A DNA stretch of 64,000 nucleotides, taken from contig CAZREW010000008.1 of NCBI GenBank assembly GCA_964599375.1, forward strand, positions 62,001-126,000, written 5' to 3'. A program made the position numbers and the translations under genes. Below are positions 24,946 to 34,311 of this stretch, one piece after another; position 1 is the stretch's first letter, and every line of letters starts with the position of its first letter. This stretch comes from JAUWCL01 sp964599375. Its GTDB lineage: Bacteria; Krumholzibacteriota; Krumholzibacteriia; Krumholzibacteriales; Krumholzibacteriaceae. The notes beneath the pieces were generated by a model. It ran no database searches, was not told where the DNA came from, and saw only the letters and a program-made list of their open reading frames with translations.

Positions 24946-26023
24946 CGGCGAAAGACAGATCATGCCCAAGATGGTCTCGTATTTCCTGAAGCATACAGGC
25001 AAGGAGGAGCCTTTCGCCCTTCCGGGAGGGATCACCGGATCCACCCGGATGCTTTTCATAGATTCCGGTGACGTGACCGACCTTCTCTTCGCGGCTCCGG
25101 TGGCGAACTGGTTCCACGAAAAGTTCCCACAGATCAGGACGACGCTGCTGGTCGACTCGGAAGACTCCGATATGGCGAGGAGCATCTTCAGGGTCCATTC
25201 AATCCTGACTTACAGCCGCAAGCAGCTCAGGTTCTTTACCGCGGACTACTACGCCCTGATCCGCAAGCTCAGGCAGCAGAAGATCGACACGGTCATCCTG
25301 CTCAGCAAGGGGATCTCGATGGAGAGGCACACGCTGGCGTTCGCTTCCGGCGCCCCTATGAGGATCGGATTCCACCACCAGCTGGCCTTTCCCTTCATCA
25401 ACCTCGAGGTGAGGATATCATCGAGGGGGTACGAAGGAGACAGGATGATCAGGCTCGTGGAATCGCTCGGTCTCCCGACCGGGGGAGTCCGGCGGGATAT
25501 AATCCTTCCTCAGGCCGAAGTGAACCACGCAAGGCAGCTGATTCATTTCAGAAAGCCGGAGAAGGGCGTCATCACGGTCGGCATCGATCCGGGAAGGAGC
25601 AAGAGCAGGCACAGGGTGATACCCGAGATCATAGCCTACCTGGCCAACAATCTCGCTGGACGCAGAAGGGTCAAGTTCCTCGTACTGACCGCCCCCTGGG
25701 ACGATAAGCTCGTCCAGAAGATCTCGGGAGAGCTCAAAGGCGAGGTGATCGATCTGGTGCCGACAAACGCCGGCGAGGCCCTTGCCCTTCTGTCGCAGTG
25801 CGACGTTTTCCTGGCGGGAAATACCAACCTCTTTCATTTCGCTTCCGCTCTGAAGGTCCCGACGGTGGGGCTGTTCACGAAATACGACGGAAAGACCTGG
25901 ATCCCGGAAAAGATGCCGAATGTCAGGATCTTCAAGGGGACCAAGGGAGAGAAACTCTCGCTCAAAAGCTTCTTCGGCAAAGTGGAAGAGGTTCTCGCGA
26001 CAGGCGAGGAGATGACCGTCTAG
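24932..26023 (+). CDS. GT9-family glycosyltransferase (heptosyltransferase-like)
   Basis: A 363-residue protein of the GT9/heptosyltransferase fold. The N-terminal half has RMLFIDSGDVTDLLFAAPVA, resembling the usual GDxxxTxP opening with changes. The C-terminal half has VTVGIDPGRSKSRHRVIPEI and the donor-site stretch FLAGNTNLFHFASALKVPTV, with G-N-T in place of the usual G-D-S/N-D-G. It lacks the Cys-rich tail of the other GT9 proteins nearby, so it is a divergent member. It overlaps lon by 14 bases; ATG 24962 is an alternative start with a weaker SD. Confidence 0.7.
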   Translation: MRRDSGERQIMPKMVSYFLKHTGKEEPFALPGGITGSTRMLFIDSGDVTDLLFAAPVANWFHEKFPQIRTTLLVDSEDSDMARSIFRVHSILTYSRKQLRFFTADYYALIRKLRQQKIDTVILLSKGISMERHTLAFASGAPMRIGFHHQLAFPFINLEVRISSRGYEGDRMIRLVESLGLPTGGVRRDIILPQAEVNHARQLIHFRKPEKGVITVGIDPGRSKSRHRVIPEIIAYLANNLAGRRRVKFLVLTAPWDDKLVQKISGELKGEVIDLVPTNAGEALALLSQCDVFLAGNTNLFHFASALKVPTVGLFTKYDGKTWIPEKMPNVRIFKGTKGEKLSLKSFFGKVEEVLATGEEMTV

Positions 26024-26043
26024 AAAGGAAGCGGGCCCAGGCG

Positions 26044-27900
26044 ATGAACGGCCAGAATCCATTACGAATATATATCAGACTGCTCGGATATCTCCGCCCC
26101 TGGTGGAAGAAGGTCGTGATCCTCTTTATCTGCACGACGATATTCGCCGCGCTGAGCGGTGTATCTCTCACGCTCATACCTCCGTTCCTCAATATCGTAT
26201 TTTCTTCTGAGCCGTCTCAGGTAGAAACGAGAGATGAGGCAGGACAGGGTTCGCCCCTGATCCCCGACGGGCTCGAGTCGCGGATGGACGGCATTCGCGT
26301 CCGCGCCTCGAGGATAATATACGAGGGGACGGCCACTGAACGGCTCGCCAGGTTCTGCGCGATCTTTCTCGTCCTGATGATAGTCAAGAACGTTTTCGGG
26401 TATTTCGGGACGTACCTGACCGTGTACCTCGAGCAGTCGATACTCAAGTCGGTCAGGGACGAACTGTACGGAAAGATCCAGATGCTTCCCATGGCGTTCT
26501 TCGACCAGCAGAAGACCGGACACCTGATCTCGAGGATCACGAACGATGTGACGAACCTGCGCGGCGCGGTCGTCGGGGGGCTTGCGAGCATAGTACGGAA
26601 CGGCCTGATGACGATAATCGCCATCGCGATCATCTTCTACACCTCGTGGCAGCTCACTCTTCTGACGATCGTGCTCGTTCCGCTGAACATCTTTCTGATA
26701 GCCGTCATAAGCAGAAAGCTCAGGAAAGGGAGCATGAGGGCGCAGGAACGTATGGCGGACATGACGTCCGTTCTGCAGGAGACGATATCAGGAGTCAGGG
26801 TCGTAAAGGCATTCGGGATGGAACGGTTCGAACAGATGAAGTTCGGCGATTTCAACCGCAGGTATCTCGGTGAATACATAAAGATGAGGAAATTCGCAGA
26901 GCTTGCTTCCCCTTCAAGCGAGACGCTGGGTATAATGGCGAGCGTCGTCATCCTCTGGTACGGCGGCAGGCTGGTCCTCTCTCAGCAGCTCGATCCGGCT
27001 AACCTCATGATGTTCATCGGGGCGATGCTATGGGTCGTCAACCCGATAAAGGACCTGAGCAAGCTCAATAATGTCGTGCAGGAAGGGATCGTCTGCGCTC
27101 AGAGGATATTCGACATACTCGACATAAAGACGGAAGAGGAGACGTCGGGCGACGAGACTATCGACTCCGTCCGTGAGGGGATCGTCTATGAAGACGTGAG
27201 ATTCAGTTACGACGGCGTGACGCCTGTTCTCACTGACGTCGACCTTGAGATCGGAAGCGGGGAGGTCGTGGCGCTTGTCGGTGCGAGCGGCGCGGGCAAA
27301 TCTACTCTGGCCGACCTGCTCCCGCGGTTCTACGAGCCCGATGCCGGCAGGATACTGATCGATGGAAGGGAGATCTCGAAGATAAGGATATCGTCGCTGA
27401 GAGCACTGATGGGAGTCGTCACTCAGGAGACGATCCTCTTCAACGATACCGTGTTCAACAACATCGCCTATGGGATGTCAGACTGCCCGAGGGAGGAAGT
27501 AGTCACCGCGGCCCGGGCCGCCAACGCTCACGAATTCATCGAAGCCATGCCCAGGGGGTACGACACAGTCATCGGCGACCGCGGGATCCAGCTCTCCGGC
27601 GGTCAGAGACAGCGGCTCGCGATCGCGCGAGCTCTCCTGAAGAACCCCAAGATACTGATACTCGACGAGGCCACCAGTTCTCTCGACGTAGAGAGCGAGG
27701 CTCTGGTCCAGGAGGCCATAGACAGGCTTGTGCGTGGAAGGACCACGCTCGTGATAGCTCACAGGCTGTCGACGATCAAGAACGCCGACCGGATTGTCGT
27801 CCTGGAGGACGGCAGGATCAAGCAGATCGGCACACATGAGGAGTTGATCGGTGAGGAAGGGATCTACCGGAAACTCTACAGCCTGCAGATCAGGGCGTGA
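26044..27900 (+). CDS. msbA: ABC exporter, MsbA-like lipid A flippase
   Basis: A 618-residue half-transporter: six transmembrane helices (about 20-330) fused to a nucleotide-binding domain. Walker A GASGAGKST is near 413, the signature LSGGQRQRLAIARALL near 517, followed by Walker B ILDEATSSLD. The organisation and length fit MsbA, which flips lipid A-core to the periplasmic face. Its place among heptosyltransferase genes supports this. A periplasmic loop between helices 1 and 2 is longer than usual (about residues 55-105). ATG 26044 fits the family N-terminus; the frame is open further upstream but without homology. Confidence 0.88.
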   Translation: MNGQNPLRIYIRLLGYLRPWWKKVVILFICTTIFAALSGVSLTLIPPFLNIVFSSEPSQVETRDEAGQGSPLIPDGLESRMDGIRVRASRIIYEGTATERLARFCAIFLVLMIVKNVFGYFGTYLTVYLEQSILKSVRDELYGKIQMLPMAFFDQQKTGHLISRITNDVTNLRGAVVGGLASIVRNGLMTIIAIAIIFYTSWQLTLLTIVLVPLNIFLIAVISRKLRKGSMRAQERMADMTSVLQETISGVRVVKAFGMERFEQMKFGDFNRRYLGEYIKMRKFAELASPSSETLGIMASVVILWYGGRLVLSQQLDPANLMMFIGAMLWVVNPIKDLSKLNNVVQEGIVCAQRIFDILDIKTEEETSGDETIDSVREGIVYEDVRFSYDGVTPVLTDVDLEIGSGEVVALVGASGAGKSTLADLLPRFYEPDAGRILIDGREISKIRISSLRALMGVVTQETILFNDTVFNNIAYGMSDCPREEVVTAARAANAHEFIEAMPRGYDTVIGDRGIQLSGGQRQRLAIARALLKNPKILILDEATSSLDVESEALVQEAIDRLVRGRTTLVIAHRLSTIKNADRIVVLEDGRIKQIGTHEELIGEEGIYRKLYSLQIRA

Positions 27901-28903
27901 CCACCTCCTAGTCCTCGCTCCGAACTGGATCGGCGACGTAGTCATGGCGACGCCCTTCCTGTCTCTGTTGAGGAAAGAGAATCCAGGCGATTTCATAACT
28001 GTGATGTGCCGGGACTACGTATCGGATCTTCTCCGCAGAAGCGCTTTCATCGATGACATTATCACCTACAGGAGGGAAGGCGGAGTCAGCAGAGCGATCC
28101 TCGCCCTGCGGGCCGGCAGTCCGGATGGCGGGTGGGACGCGGCCTTTCTGCTCCCGATGTCCTTTTCGTCCGCTTTGATAGCTTTCCTTGGAGGAACGGC
28201 GCGGAGGATTGGGTACAGAAGCGGGGGAAGGGGCTGGCTGCTGACCGATCCGGTCAAGCCATCACGTCACAGGACGATCCATCTCTCCGAGGAATACGCC
28301 GCGCTTGCGCGCGTGTACAGCGGCAGCGGGGATGATGTCGTACCCGAGCCGTGCGTAATACCCAGGTACGACTGGAAGGAGCAGCTGGCGGGGTTCGGCC
28401 TCAGAGGTGGATACGCGGTCCTCGCGGCAGGCGCGGCATACGGGCCGGCCAAGGTATGGCCCTCGGGGAGGTTCATCGATCTGGCTGCGAGGCTCAGGGA
28501 AGAAAAGGGACTCAGGATCGTCACGGTCGGCTCCGCTGGAGAGAGAGAATATCTGGACACGATCACAGAAGCGGGTGATGACGCGGTCAACCTAGCCGGA
28601 AGATCCGACGTCGGAGAACTGATGTCGATCCTCAGGGGCGCGGACCTTGTGGTCGGCAACGACAGCGGACCTGTCCATATCTCCGCGGCGATGGGCGTTC
28701 CGACCGTTTCTATCTTCGGGTCCACGAGTCCGGTGTGGACCTCCCCACGTGGACCGCGTTCCAGGATAGTCACATCAGGCGCTGATTGCGCGCCCTGTTT
28801 CAGAAAGGAATGTCCCCAAGGAGATGCCCGCTGTCTGCGGGATATCACTGTCGATGAAGTATTCCAGGCAGCCATTGAGACGATGAGGGAGATCAAGTTG
28901 TGA
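27851..28903 (+). CDS. waaF: GT9 heptosyltransferase, WaaF (heptosyltransferase II)-like
   Basis: A 350-residue GT9 enzyme that should add a heptose to the LPS inner core. Motifs are LVLAPNWIGDVVMATPFL (close to the WaaF opening PxWxGDxVMxxP), AAGAAYGPAKVWPSGRF, VGNDSGPVHISAAMGVPTV and the Cys-rich CAPCFRKECPQGDARCL end followed by ITVDEV. The only usual in-frame start is GTG 27851, which overlaps msbA by 50 bases and adds about 15 residues with no homology. It ends in a GTGA overlap with the heptokinase gene. Confidence 0.87.
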   Translation: MRKGSTGNSTACRSGRDHLLVLAPNWIGDVVMATPFLSLLRKENPGDFITVMCRDYVSDLLRRSAFIDDIITYRREGGVSRAILALRAGSPDGGWDAAFLLPMSFSSALIAFLGGTARRIGYRSGGRGWLLTDPVKPSRHRTIHLSEEYAALARVYSGSGDDVVPEPCVIPRYDWKEQLAGFGLRGGYAVLAAGAAYGPAKVWPSGRFIDLAARLREEKGLRIVTVGSAGEREYLDTITEAGDDAVNLAGRSDVGELMSILRGADLVVGNDSGPVHISAAMGVPTVSIFGSTSPVWTSPRGPRSRIVTSGADCAPCFRKECPQGDARCLRDITVDEVFQAAIETMREIKL

Positions 28904-29940
28904 ACGACGTTTCAGCATACGACTACAGATCCGTGAGGGAGAGTGTTCTTTCATGGAAGGGAAAGAAGGTCCTCGTAGTGGGCGACCTGATCCTCGACGA
29001 GTACCTTTACGGTACTACAGACCGGGTCTCCAGGGAGGCCCCGGTGGTCATCGTCAGATACGACGGCAGCTCATGGGGCCAGGGAGGCGCTGCAAACGCG
29101 GCGGCCAACATCGCCTCTATGGGGGGGGCGGGCGTGGTTGCCGGAGTGACCGGGCGCGATGAAGCCGCAGCAAGGCTCACCGGGATCCTGCGCTCTTACG
29201 GGGTGGACACCTCCGGTATGATCGCGGCGGCTGGACGTATGACTACGTCGAAGACGAGGGTGCTAGCCGGGGATTTCCACGCGCAACGGCAGCAGATCGT
29301 CAGGGTAGACAGGGAAAGCCGCGCCCCTCTCGACTCCCGGGTCGAAAAGAGGCTGCTGCGCAAGGTGGAGAAGAAGCTGGCCGGTTGCGGCGCCGTCATA
29401 CTGAGCGATTACGGACAGGGTGTCTTCTCCGGCTCGATCGCACGGACGGTCATCGAGATGGCCTCTGCGTCCGGCCTGCCGGTAATAGCCGATTCCCGGT
29501 ACGGGCTGGCGGATTTCAGGGGGGTGACGACCGCCACGCCGAATGAAGTGGAAGCTGCCGAAGCCGCCGGGTTCGATCCAGGTACCGAGGAGACACTGGA
29601 GAAGACCGGGAGGAAACTGATCAGGATGCTGCGTTGCGATTCGCTTCTGATCACGAGGGGCCGGCTCGGAATGGCCCTTTTCCGTCCCCGAAAGAAGACT
29701 GTCAGGATCGGTGTCGTGGGGAGCCCCGAGGCCACCGATGTCACCGGCGCGGGTGATACGGTAGTTTCGGCTGTAGCCCTGACGCTCGCGGCTGGCAGAG
29801 GTATGCGCGAGGCGATGCTCGCAGCGAATGTGGCCGCGTCGATAGTCGTGATGAAAAGGGGCACGGCGGTGACCAGCCCCGAAGAGATCCTTTCAAGGGT
29901 CGAGACCATCATAGAGGGGAAAGGGGGGGGCGACAGTTGA
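28900..29940 (+). CDS. hldA: D-glycero-beta-D-manno-heptose-7-phosphate kinase (HldA / RfaE domain I)
   Basis: A 346-residue PfkB-family sugar kinase that phosphorylates heptose 7-phosphate at C1 on the way to ADP-heptose. Motifs are VVGDLILDEYLYG, SREAPVVIVRYDGS, the GQGGAANAAANIASMGG substrate segment and the catalytic DVTGAGDTVVSA near 280. GTG start within the stop of the upstream waaF. In many bacteria this kinase is fused to the adenylyltransferase as HldE; here they are separate genes with a GT4 gene between them. Confidence 0.92.
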   Translation: MNDVSAYDYRSVRESVLSWKGKKVLVVGDLILDEYLYGTTDRVSREAPVVIVRYDGSSWGQGGAANAAANIASMGGAGVVAGVTGRDEAAARLTGILRSYGVDTSGMIAAAGRMTTSKTRVLAGDFHAQRQQIVRVDRESRAPLDSRVEKRLLRKVEKKLAGCGAVILSDYGQGVFSGSIARTVIEMASASGLPVIADSRYGLADFRGVTTATPNEVEAAEAAGFDPGTEETLEKTGRKLIRMLRCDSLLITRGRLGMALFRPRKKTVRIGVVGSPEATDVTGAGDTVVSAVALTLAAGRGMREAMLAANVAASIVVMKRGTAVTSPEEILSRVETIIEGKGGGDS

Positions 29941-30944
29941 GGATAGGAGCTGTCCTGCCTCATACATACCTGTTCGGCGGTGTGAGACGTTATATCGAGC
30001 TGTCAAACGCGTTCAGTACCCGCGGGCACGAATTCATCATCTATACGCCGGACGGCGTTTCTCCCGCCTGGACCGGCATGAACGTGAAGTGCATGAGGCT
30101 TGCAGAGGCCGGAGACAGGGACCATGACGTCGTCATGACCGGTTCTCCGGAGTATCTCGAGATCCTCAAGGGGTTTCCTGCGAGACTCAGGGTGTTCTAC
30201 CTCCAGATCGAGAAGGTCGACCGTGAGAGAGAGATAGCCCGGACAGAGGGTGTCGCGCTCATGGCGAACTCGAAGGGCATGATGGAGAGAATGCGGAAAA
30301 AGTACGGCGTCAGGACGCTGGACGGAAGGGGAGGCATAAATCCGGCTCTTTTCCATCCGCCGGCAGAGGTCAGGGCCACTGACAGCGGGCCGTTAAGGGT
30401 GATGTGCTACGGCAGGACCTCGAGGCCGAGAAAAGGGACGAGGTTCGTAATAAAGGCCGCCGAGTCGCTGTATCGCAAGGGATATGATATCGAGCTCGTG
30501 CTATTCGACAGCATGACTCCCGGTTCGACCGACCCGCGCGTGGGATTCGACCCAGGCCTGCCGTTCCGTTTCTATATCGATCTTCCGCAGGACAGGATGG
30601 CCGCGATGTATGCTTCCGCCGACGTCTTTGTATCGGCCGAACACAGGGCCGGCTGGAGCAATACGTGCGCGGAGGCGGCCGCCTGCGCGCTGCCCCTGGT
30701 ATGCACTGAAAGCGGCACGTCCGACTTCGCGGTCGACGGACTCAGCGCGATCGTCATCAAGGCGCGGAGCCCTGCCGCCATCGGACGGGCGCTCGAAAGA
30801 CTTTACCGGGACAGGGAGATGGCCCTGAGAATGGGCGCCGAGGGTGCGCGCAGGATACTCGATTTTACCTGGGAAAAGGTCTGTGATAGGATGTCAGGAC
30901 AGTTTGCCGCCGTACTGGGCGGAGAGGAGAGGACGCCTGGATGA
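29937..30944 (+). CDS. GT4-family glycosyltransferase of the LPS core cluster
   Basis: A 335-residue GT-B glycosyltransferase. TTG start overlaps the heptokinase stop (TTGA) and follows a G-rich SD-like tract. N-terminal domain: GGVRRYIELSNAFSTRGHEF; C-terminal donor domain: CYGRTSRPRKGTRFVIKAAE and an ADVFVSAEHRAGWSNTCAEA stretch that contains the E-x7-E-like GT4 motif. It separates hldA from hldC, so it probably adds a core sugar; the sugar is not predictable. Confidence 0.82.
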   Translation: MRIGAVLPHTYLFGGVRRYIELSNAFSTRGHEFIIYTPDGVSPAWTGMNVKCMRLAEAGDRDHDVVMTGSPEYLEILKGFPARLRVFYLQIEKVDREREIARTEGVALMANSKGMMERMRKKYGVRTLDGRGGINPALFHPPAEVRATDSGPLRVMCYGRTSRPRKGTRFVIKAAESLYRKGYDIELVLFDSMTPGSTDPRVGFDPGLPFRFYIDLPQDRMAAMYASADVFVSAEHRAGWSNTCAEAAACALPLVCTESGTSDFAVDGLSAIVIKARSPAAIGRALERLYRDREMALRMGAEGARRILDFTWEKVCDRMSGQFAAVLGGEERTPG

Positions 30945-31420
30945 AGGACAGGATATTCAATGACGCGGACCGGCTTTCGGCAGCCATCGACGAGCAGCGC
31001 CGGGGAGGTGGGACGGTCGTCCTGGCTAACGGATGCTTCGATGTAATCCATGTCGGACATGTAAGATATCTGGAGGAAGCAGCGGCGCATGGAGACCTTC
31101 TGGTCGTGGCCGTGAACGACGACGATTCCACCAGGCGCCTCAAGGGCGAAGGCAGGCCGGTGATGCCCGCCGCCGAGAGGGCCGAGATCATCTCGGCGAT
31201 GCGGTTTGTGGATTTCGTGCTGATATTCGGGGACGATACGGTCGATGGCGTGATGAGAGCGCTCCGACCTGATTTTCACGCCAAAGGGACCGATTACACT
31301 GTCGAGACGGTACCCGAGATCGAGACTGCAAGGGAGATAGGCTGTGTCACGGTGATCACCGGCGACGCGAAAGACAGGTCGAGCCGGGGGATCATCGCCC
31401 GGTTGAGGCGGGAGGGCTAG
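30941..31420 (+). CDS. hldC: D-glycero-beta-D-manno-heptose 1-phosphate adenylyltransferase (HldC / RfaE domain II)
   Basis: A 159-residue nucleotidyltransferase that makes ADP-D,D-heptose from heptose 1-phosphate and ATP. The cytidylyltransferase-type motif GCFDVIHVGHVRYLEEA (residues 31-47, HVGH at 37-40) binds ATP; RPVMPAAERAEIISAMRFVD and KGTDYTVETVPE are typical of the RfaE C-terminal domain. ATGA overlap with the GT4 gene. gmhA and gmhB, and the epimerase gmhD, are not in the window. Confidence 0.93.
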   Translation: MKDRIFNDADRLSAAIDEQRRGGGTVVLANGCFDVIHVGHVRYLEEAAAHGDLLVVAVNDDDSTRRLKGEGRPVMPAAERAEIISAMRFVDFVLIFGDDTVDGVMRALRPDFHAKGTDYTVETVPEIETAREIGCVTVITGDAKDRSSRGIIARLRREG

Positions 31421-31421
31421 A

Positions 31422-32462
31422 TTGGATCCCGCCGATTTCGCTTCAGGCAGGTCAGGCGACACGAGGATCCTCGTGACGAGGCTCCGCTACCTCGGCGACA
31501 TCATCCTGACTACTCCCGTGATCGAAGCGCTGCACAGCTGCTTCCCCGGCGCGGAGATCTGGTACATGGCCGAACCGCCTTACGCGTCGATGCTGGAGAA
31601 CAACCCTGGACTGGCGGGCGTGATCGAGGCGGGCAGGGGGATCCCGGCGATGCTTGGCACGGTCAAGAGGCTCAGGAGCCTTAAGTTCTCAGTGGCGATC
31701 GATCTCTTCTACAATCCACGTAGCGCCAACATCCTCAGGCTGTCCGGGATCCCCGTACGGATCGGCGGCGGGCGCAAGTGGAGAAGGCGGCTCTACACCG
31801 ACATATTCAAACCGGACAGAAGGATCCGAAGCGCTATAGAGCATCATCTCGCGGCGCTGGCTCCGCTGGGATGCGAGGCCCAGGTCAGCCCTCCACGCGT
31901 ATACCTCACTGAAGCCGAACTGGAAGGGGGCAGGTCGGCCATCGCTTCTGTCCTCGGGGATCGGAGGCCGGGGAGGACCGTCGCCTTTCACGCTGGAGGG
32001 ACGTGGCCGGCCAAGCGCTGGCCCGCGGGGTCATTCGCCTCGCTCTCGAACGCCGTGCTGGAAAGGTACGGAGCGCGTGCGCTGCTCGTTTCAGGTCCCG
32101 GCGAGGAGGAGATCTCGTCGAGTGTCGTCTCCGCTTCGGGAGGGTCGGCCCGTGCCCTTCCGGTGATGCCGATAAGGTACGCCGCAGCGACGATAGCCGC
32201 ATGCGGCGCGCTCGTCTCGAACGACGGGGGCGTGATGCACACGGGCGTCGCTCTCGGAGTGCCTACTGTAGGTATTTTCGGGCCGACCGAGCCTGATATC
32301 TGGTTCCCCTACTCCGGCATGGGGCCGTACGAAGTGATCACGAGGAACGAGGATTGCGCCCCCTGCCATCTGCACGAGTGCGAAGATATGAAGTGTCTCG
32401 AGAACATCACCGTCGACGAAGTCACTGACGCTCTTGGCAGAGTAACGGGGTGGCCGGCATGA
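31422..32462 (+). CDS. GT9 heptosyltransferase
   Basis: A 346-residue GT9 enzyme with a TTG start one base after the hldC stop. Motifs are RLRYLGDIILTTPVIEALH at the N-terminus, FHAGGTWPAKRWPAGSF, VSNDGGVMHTGVALGVPTV and a C-terminal CAPCHLHECEDMKCL plus ITVDEV. It fits an LPS heptosyltransferase of the inner core (type I, II or III not separable by eye). Confidence 0.87.
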   Translation: MDPADFASGRSGDTRILVTRLRYLGDIILTTPVIEALHSCFPGAEIWYMAEPPYASMLENNPGLAGVIEAGRGIPAMLGTVKRLRSLKFSVAIDLFYNPRSANILRLSGIPVRIGGGRKWRRRLYTDIFKPDRRIRSAIEHHLAALAPLGCEAQVSPPRVYLTEAELEGGRSAIASVLGDRRPGRTVAFHAGGTWPAKRWPAGSFASLSNAVLERYGARALLVSGPGEEEISSSVVSASGGSARALPVMPIRYAAATIAACGALVSNDGGVMHTGVALGVPTVGIFGPTEPDIWFPYSGMGPYEVITRNEDCAPCHLHECEDMKCLENITVDEVTDALGRVTGWPA

Positions 32463-33538
32463 ATGAAGGAGCGGTAATAGACCTCAACGAGATCGAAGGG
32501 CTCGAGTCGATCCTGATAGTGCGGCTCTTCGCGCTTGGAGATATCGTCCTCACGCTTCCGCTCGCGGCCTGCTTGAGGAAAGCGTTCCCGCGAAGCTGGA
32601 TCGGGTATCTCGTAAAGGAGAGATTCGCCGGAGCCCTGGCCGGAGACACCGGCATCGATGAGGTAATTGCCCTTCCTGACCGGCTGTCCGGGACGGTCGC
32701 CGCGGTGAGATCCATCAGGAGGCGAAGGATCGATGTCGCGGTCGACCTGCTCTCTTCTCCGAGAAGCGCCCTGCTGACGAGGTCATGCGGGGCCGGCCTG
32801 AGGATCGGGATGGATACCGGCAGGCGCAACGGCTTCTATCACACGGTGCTGCCCAGAGCCATATTCCGGGACGGCGAAAGAGTAAGGTGTTACACTCTGG
32901 ATTCGAACCTCGAGCTCGGAAGGATGCTGGGGTTACCCGGGGAAGCAGGGGCATACGGGACGGACGAGGGTGACGAACCTTACGGATTCCCCGCGGCGGC
33001 GAAGGAGACCGGATGGGCCGATGATTTCGTGAGGTCGCTCGGAGATACTGGGAGCGGGCTCGCCGGGATCGTACCCGGTTCGACGTATCCGTCGAAGAGC
33101 TGGCCCGCGGACAGGTTCATAGACCTCTGCGCGAGGATCTCGGCCGAACTCGGCCTAAGGCCTGTTATAATGTGGGGGCCGGGTGAAGAGAGACTAGCCG
33201 CGGAGATAGCCGGAGCCGTCCCTGGCGCCGTAGCGGCTCCGCCGGCAGGTATAGCCCGGGCAGGCGCTCTAATCGGAAGGATGAGAGTGCTGGCAGGTAT
33301 CGATTCCGGCCCGAAACATATCGCAGTGCTCCTTGGAGTGCCGACAGTGACCCTTTTCGGGCCTACGGATCCGCGTATATGGGATCCGATGAACGGACTG
33401 CACAGGGCGGTATGGAGGGGGCTCGGCTGCGCGCAGGGATGCAGGGAGAAGGAATGCAGCGATAACAGGTGCATGGATATGATAACAACGGACGAAGTCT
33501 TCGAGGAAGTACGGATGGCGATCGGGGGTGGAATATGA
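32459..33538 (+). CDS. GT9 heptosyltransferase
   Basis: A third core-cluster GT9 enzyme of about 359 residues. Motifs are IVRLFALGDIVLTLPLAACL, GIVPGSTYPSKSWPADRF, LAGIDSGPKHIAVLLGVPTV and CAQGCREKECSDNRCM before ITTDEV. ATG 32459 gives an ATGA overlap with the preceding stop; GTG 32450 is the alternative. Four GT9 genes in about 9 kb suggest an inner core with several heptoses. Confidence 0.87.
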   Translation: MNEGAVIDLNEIEGLESILIVRLFALGDIVLTLPLAACLRKAFPRSWIGYLVKERFAGALAGDTGIDEVIALPDRLSGTVAAVRSIRRRRIDVAVDLLSSPRSALLTRSCGAGLRIGMDTGRRNGFYHTVLPRAIFRDGERVRCYTLDSNLELGRMLGLPGEAGAYGTDEGDEPYGFPAAAKETGWADDFVRSLGDTGSGLAGIVPGSTYPSKSWPADRFIDLCARISAELGLRPVIMWGPGEERLAAEIAGAVPGAVAAPPAGIARAGALIGRMRVLAGIDSGPKHIAVLLGVPTVTLFGPTDPRIWDPMNGLHRAVWRGLGCAQGCREKECSDNRCMDMITTDEVFEEVRMAIGGGI

Positions 33539-34311
33539 TCGCAAGGCCCGACCTGTCAAGGATATCTCTGATCGTGACAACGCTGAACGAGGAGGACAAT
33601 CTGGGCAGGTGCCTCGAGAGCGCAAGGGGTGTGGGCGAGCTGATCGTCGTCGACTCGATGAGCACGGACACGACTCTGCGGATTGCGGGAGAATACGGAG
33701 CCCGGGTCTTCACCCGCGAGTTCGTGTCAAACGCCGACCAGAAGAACTGGGCCATCGGCAAGGCCACTCTCGAATGGCTCCTGATCCTCGATGCCGACGA
33801 ATACCTCTCTGGCCCGCTACGGGCGGAGATAGCGGAAAGGATCGTATCCGCGAGGGAGAACGGATTCTGGATATACCGCAGGAACGAGTTCCTCGGGAAG
33901 ACTATACGTCACTGTGGATGGGACCGTGATAAGGTGGTGAGGCTTTTCCGCAGGGGCAGGGGAAGATATCCCGAGCGTGCCGTACACGAACGTCTCGAGC
34001 TTGATGGCGAGGCCGGGAGTCTTCGCGAAAGGCTCGACCACATTCCCTACAGGGACTTCGACGACTATATGGAAAGGATGAAGAACTACAGCCGCAGGGG
34101 GGCGCTCGAGCTTCGAAGGAAGGGGAAGCGCTGGTTGCCTGGGATCGTCCTCAGGCCTGCCTCTAGGTTCCTGAGGATGTATCTGATCCAGCTCGGGTTT
34201 CTCGACGGGAGCGCCGGACTGGTCCTGTGCTCTCTTGCCGCCGCCAGCGTTTTCTTCAAGTATGCCTGGCTCAGGGAACTTTCCCGCGGAGGCACGGAGG
34301 AAGGCCGATGA
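33535..34311 (+). CDS. GT2-family glycosyltransferase, WaaE/KdtX-like
   Basis: A 258-residue GT-A glycosyltransferase with ISLIVTTLNEEDNLGRCLES, VVDSMSTDTT, the DxD-type LILDADEYLS and a VRLFRRGRGRYPERAVHERL stretch. This pattern is typical of the lipopolysaccharide core transferase family of WaaE/KdtX. A C-terminal hydrophobic region (FLDGSAGLVLCSLAAASVFF) suggests membrane contact. The ATG at 33535 overlaps the stop of the preceding gene (ATGA). Confidence 0.87.
   Translation: MIARPDLSRISLIVTTLNEEDNLGRCLESARGVGELIVVDSMSTDTTLRIAGEYGARVFTREFVSNADQKNWAIGKATLEWLLILDADEYLSGPLRAEIAERIVSARENGFWIYRRNEFLGKTIRHCGWDRDKVVRLFRRGRGRYPERAVHERLELDGEAGSLRERLDHIPYRDFDDYMERMKNYSRRGALELRRKGKRWLPGIVLRPASRFLRMYLIQLGFLDGSAGLVLCSLAAASVFFKYAWLRELSRGGTEEGR

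Noticed and set aside
25798..26043. Extended N-terminus of MsbA from an earlier ATG
   Set aside because: The extra 82 residues overlay the GT9 gene and have no homology to MsbA; ATG 26044 matches the family start.
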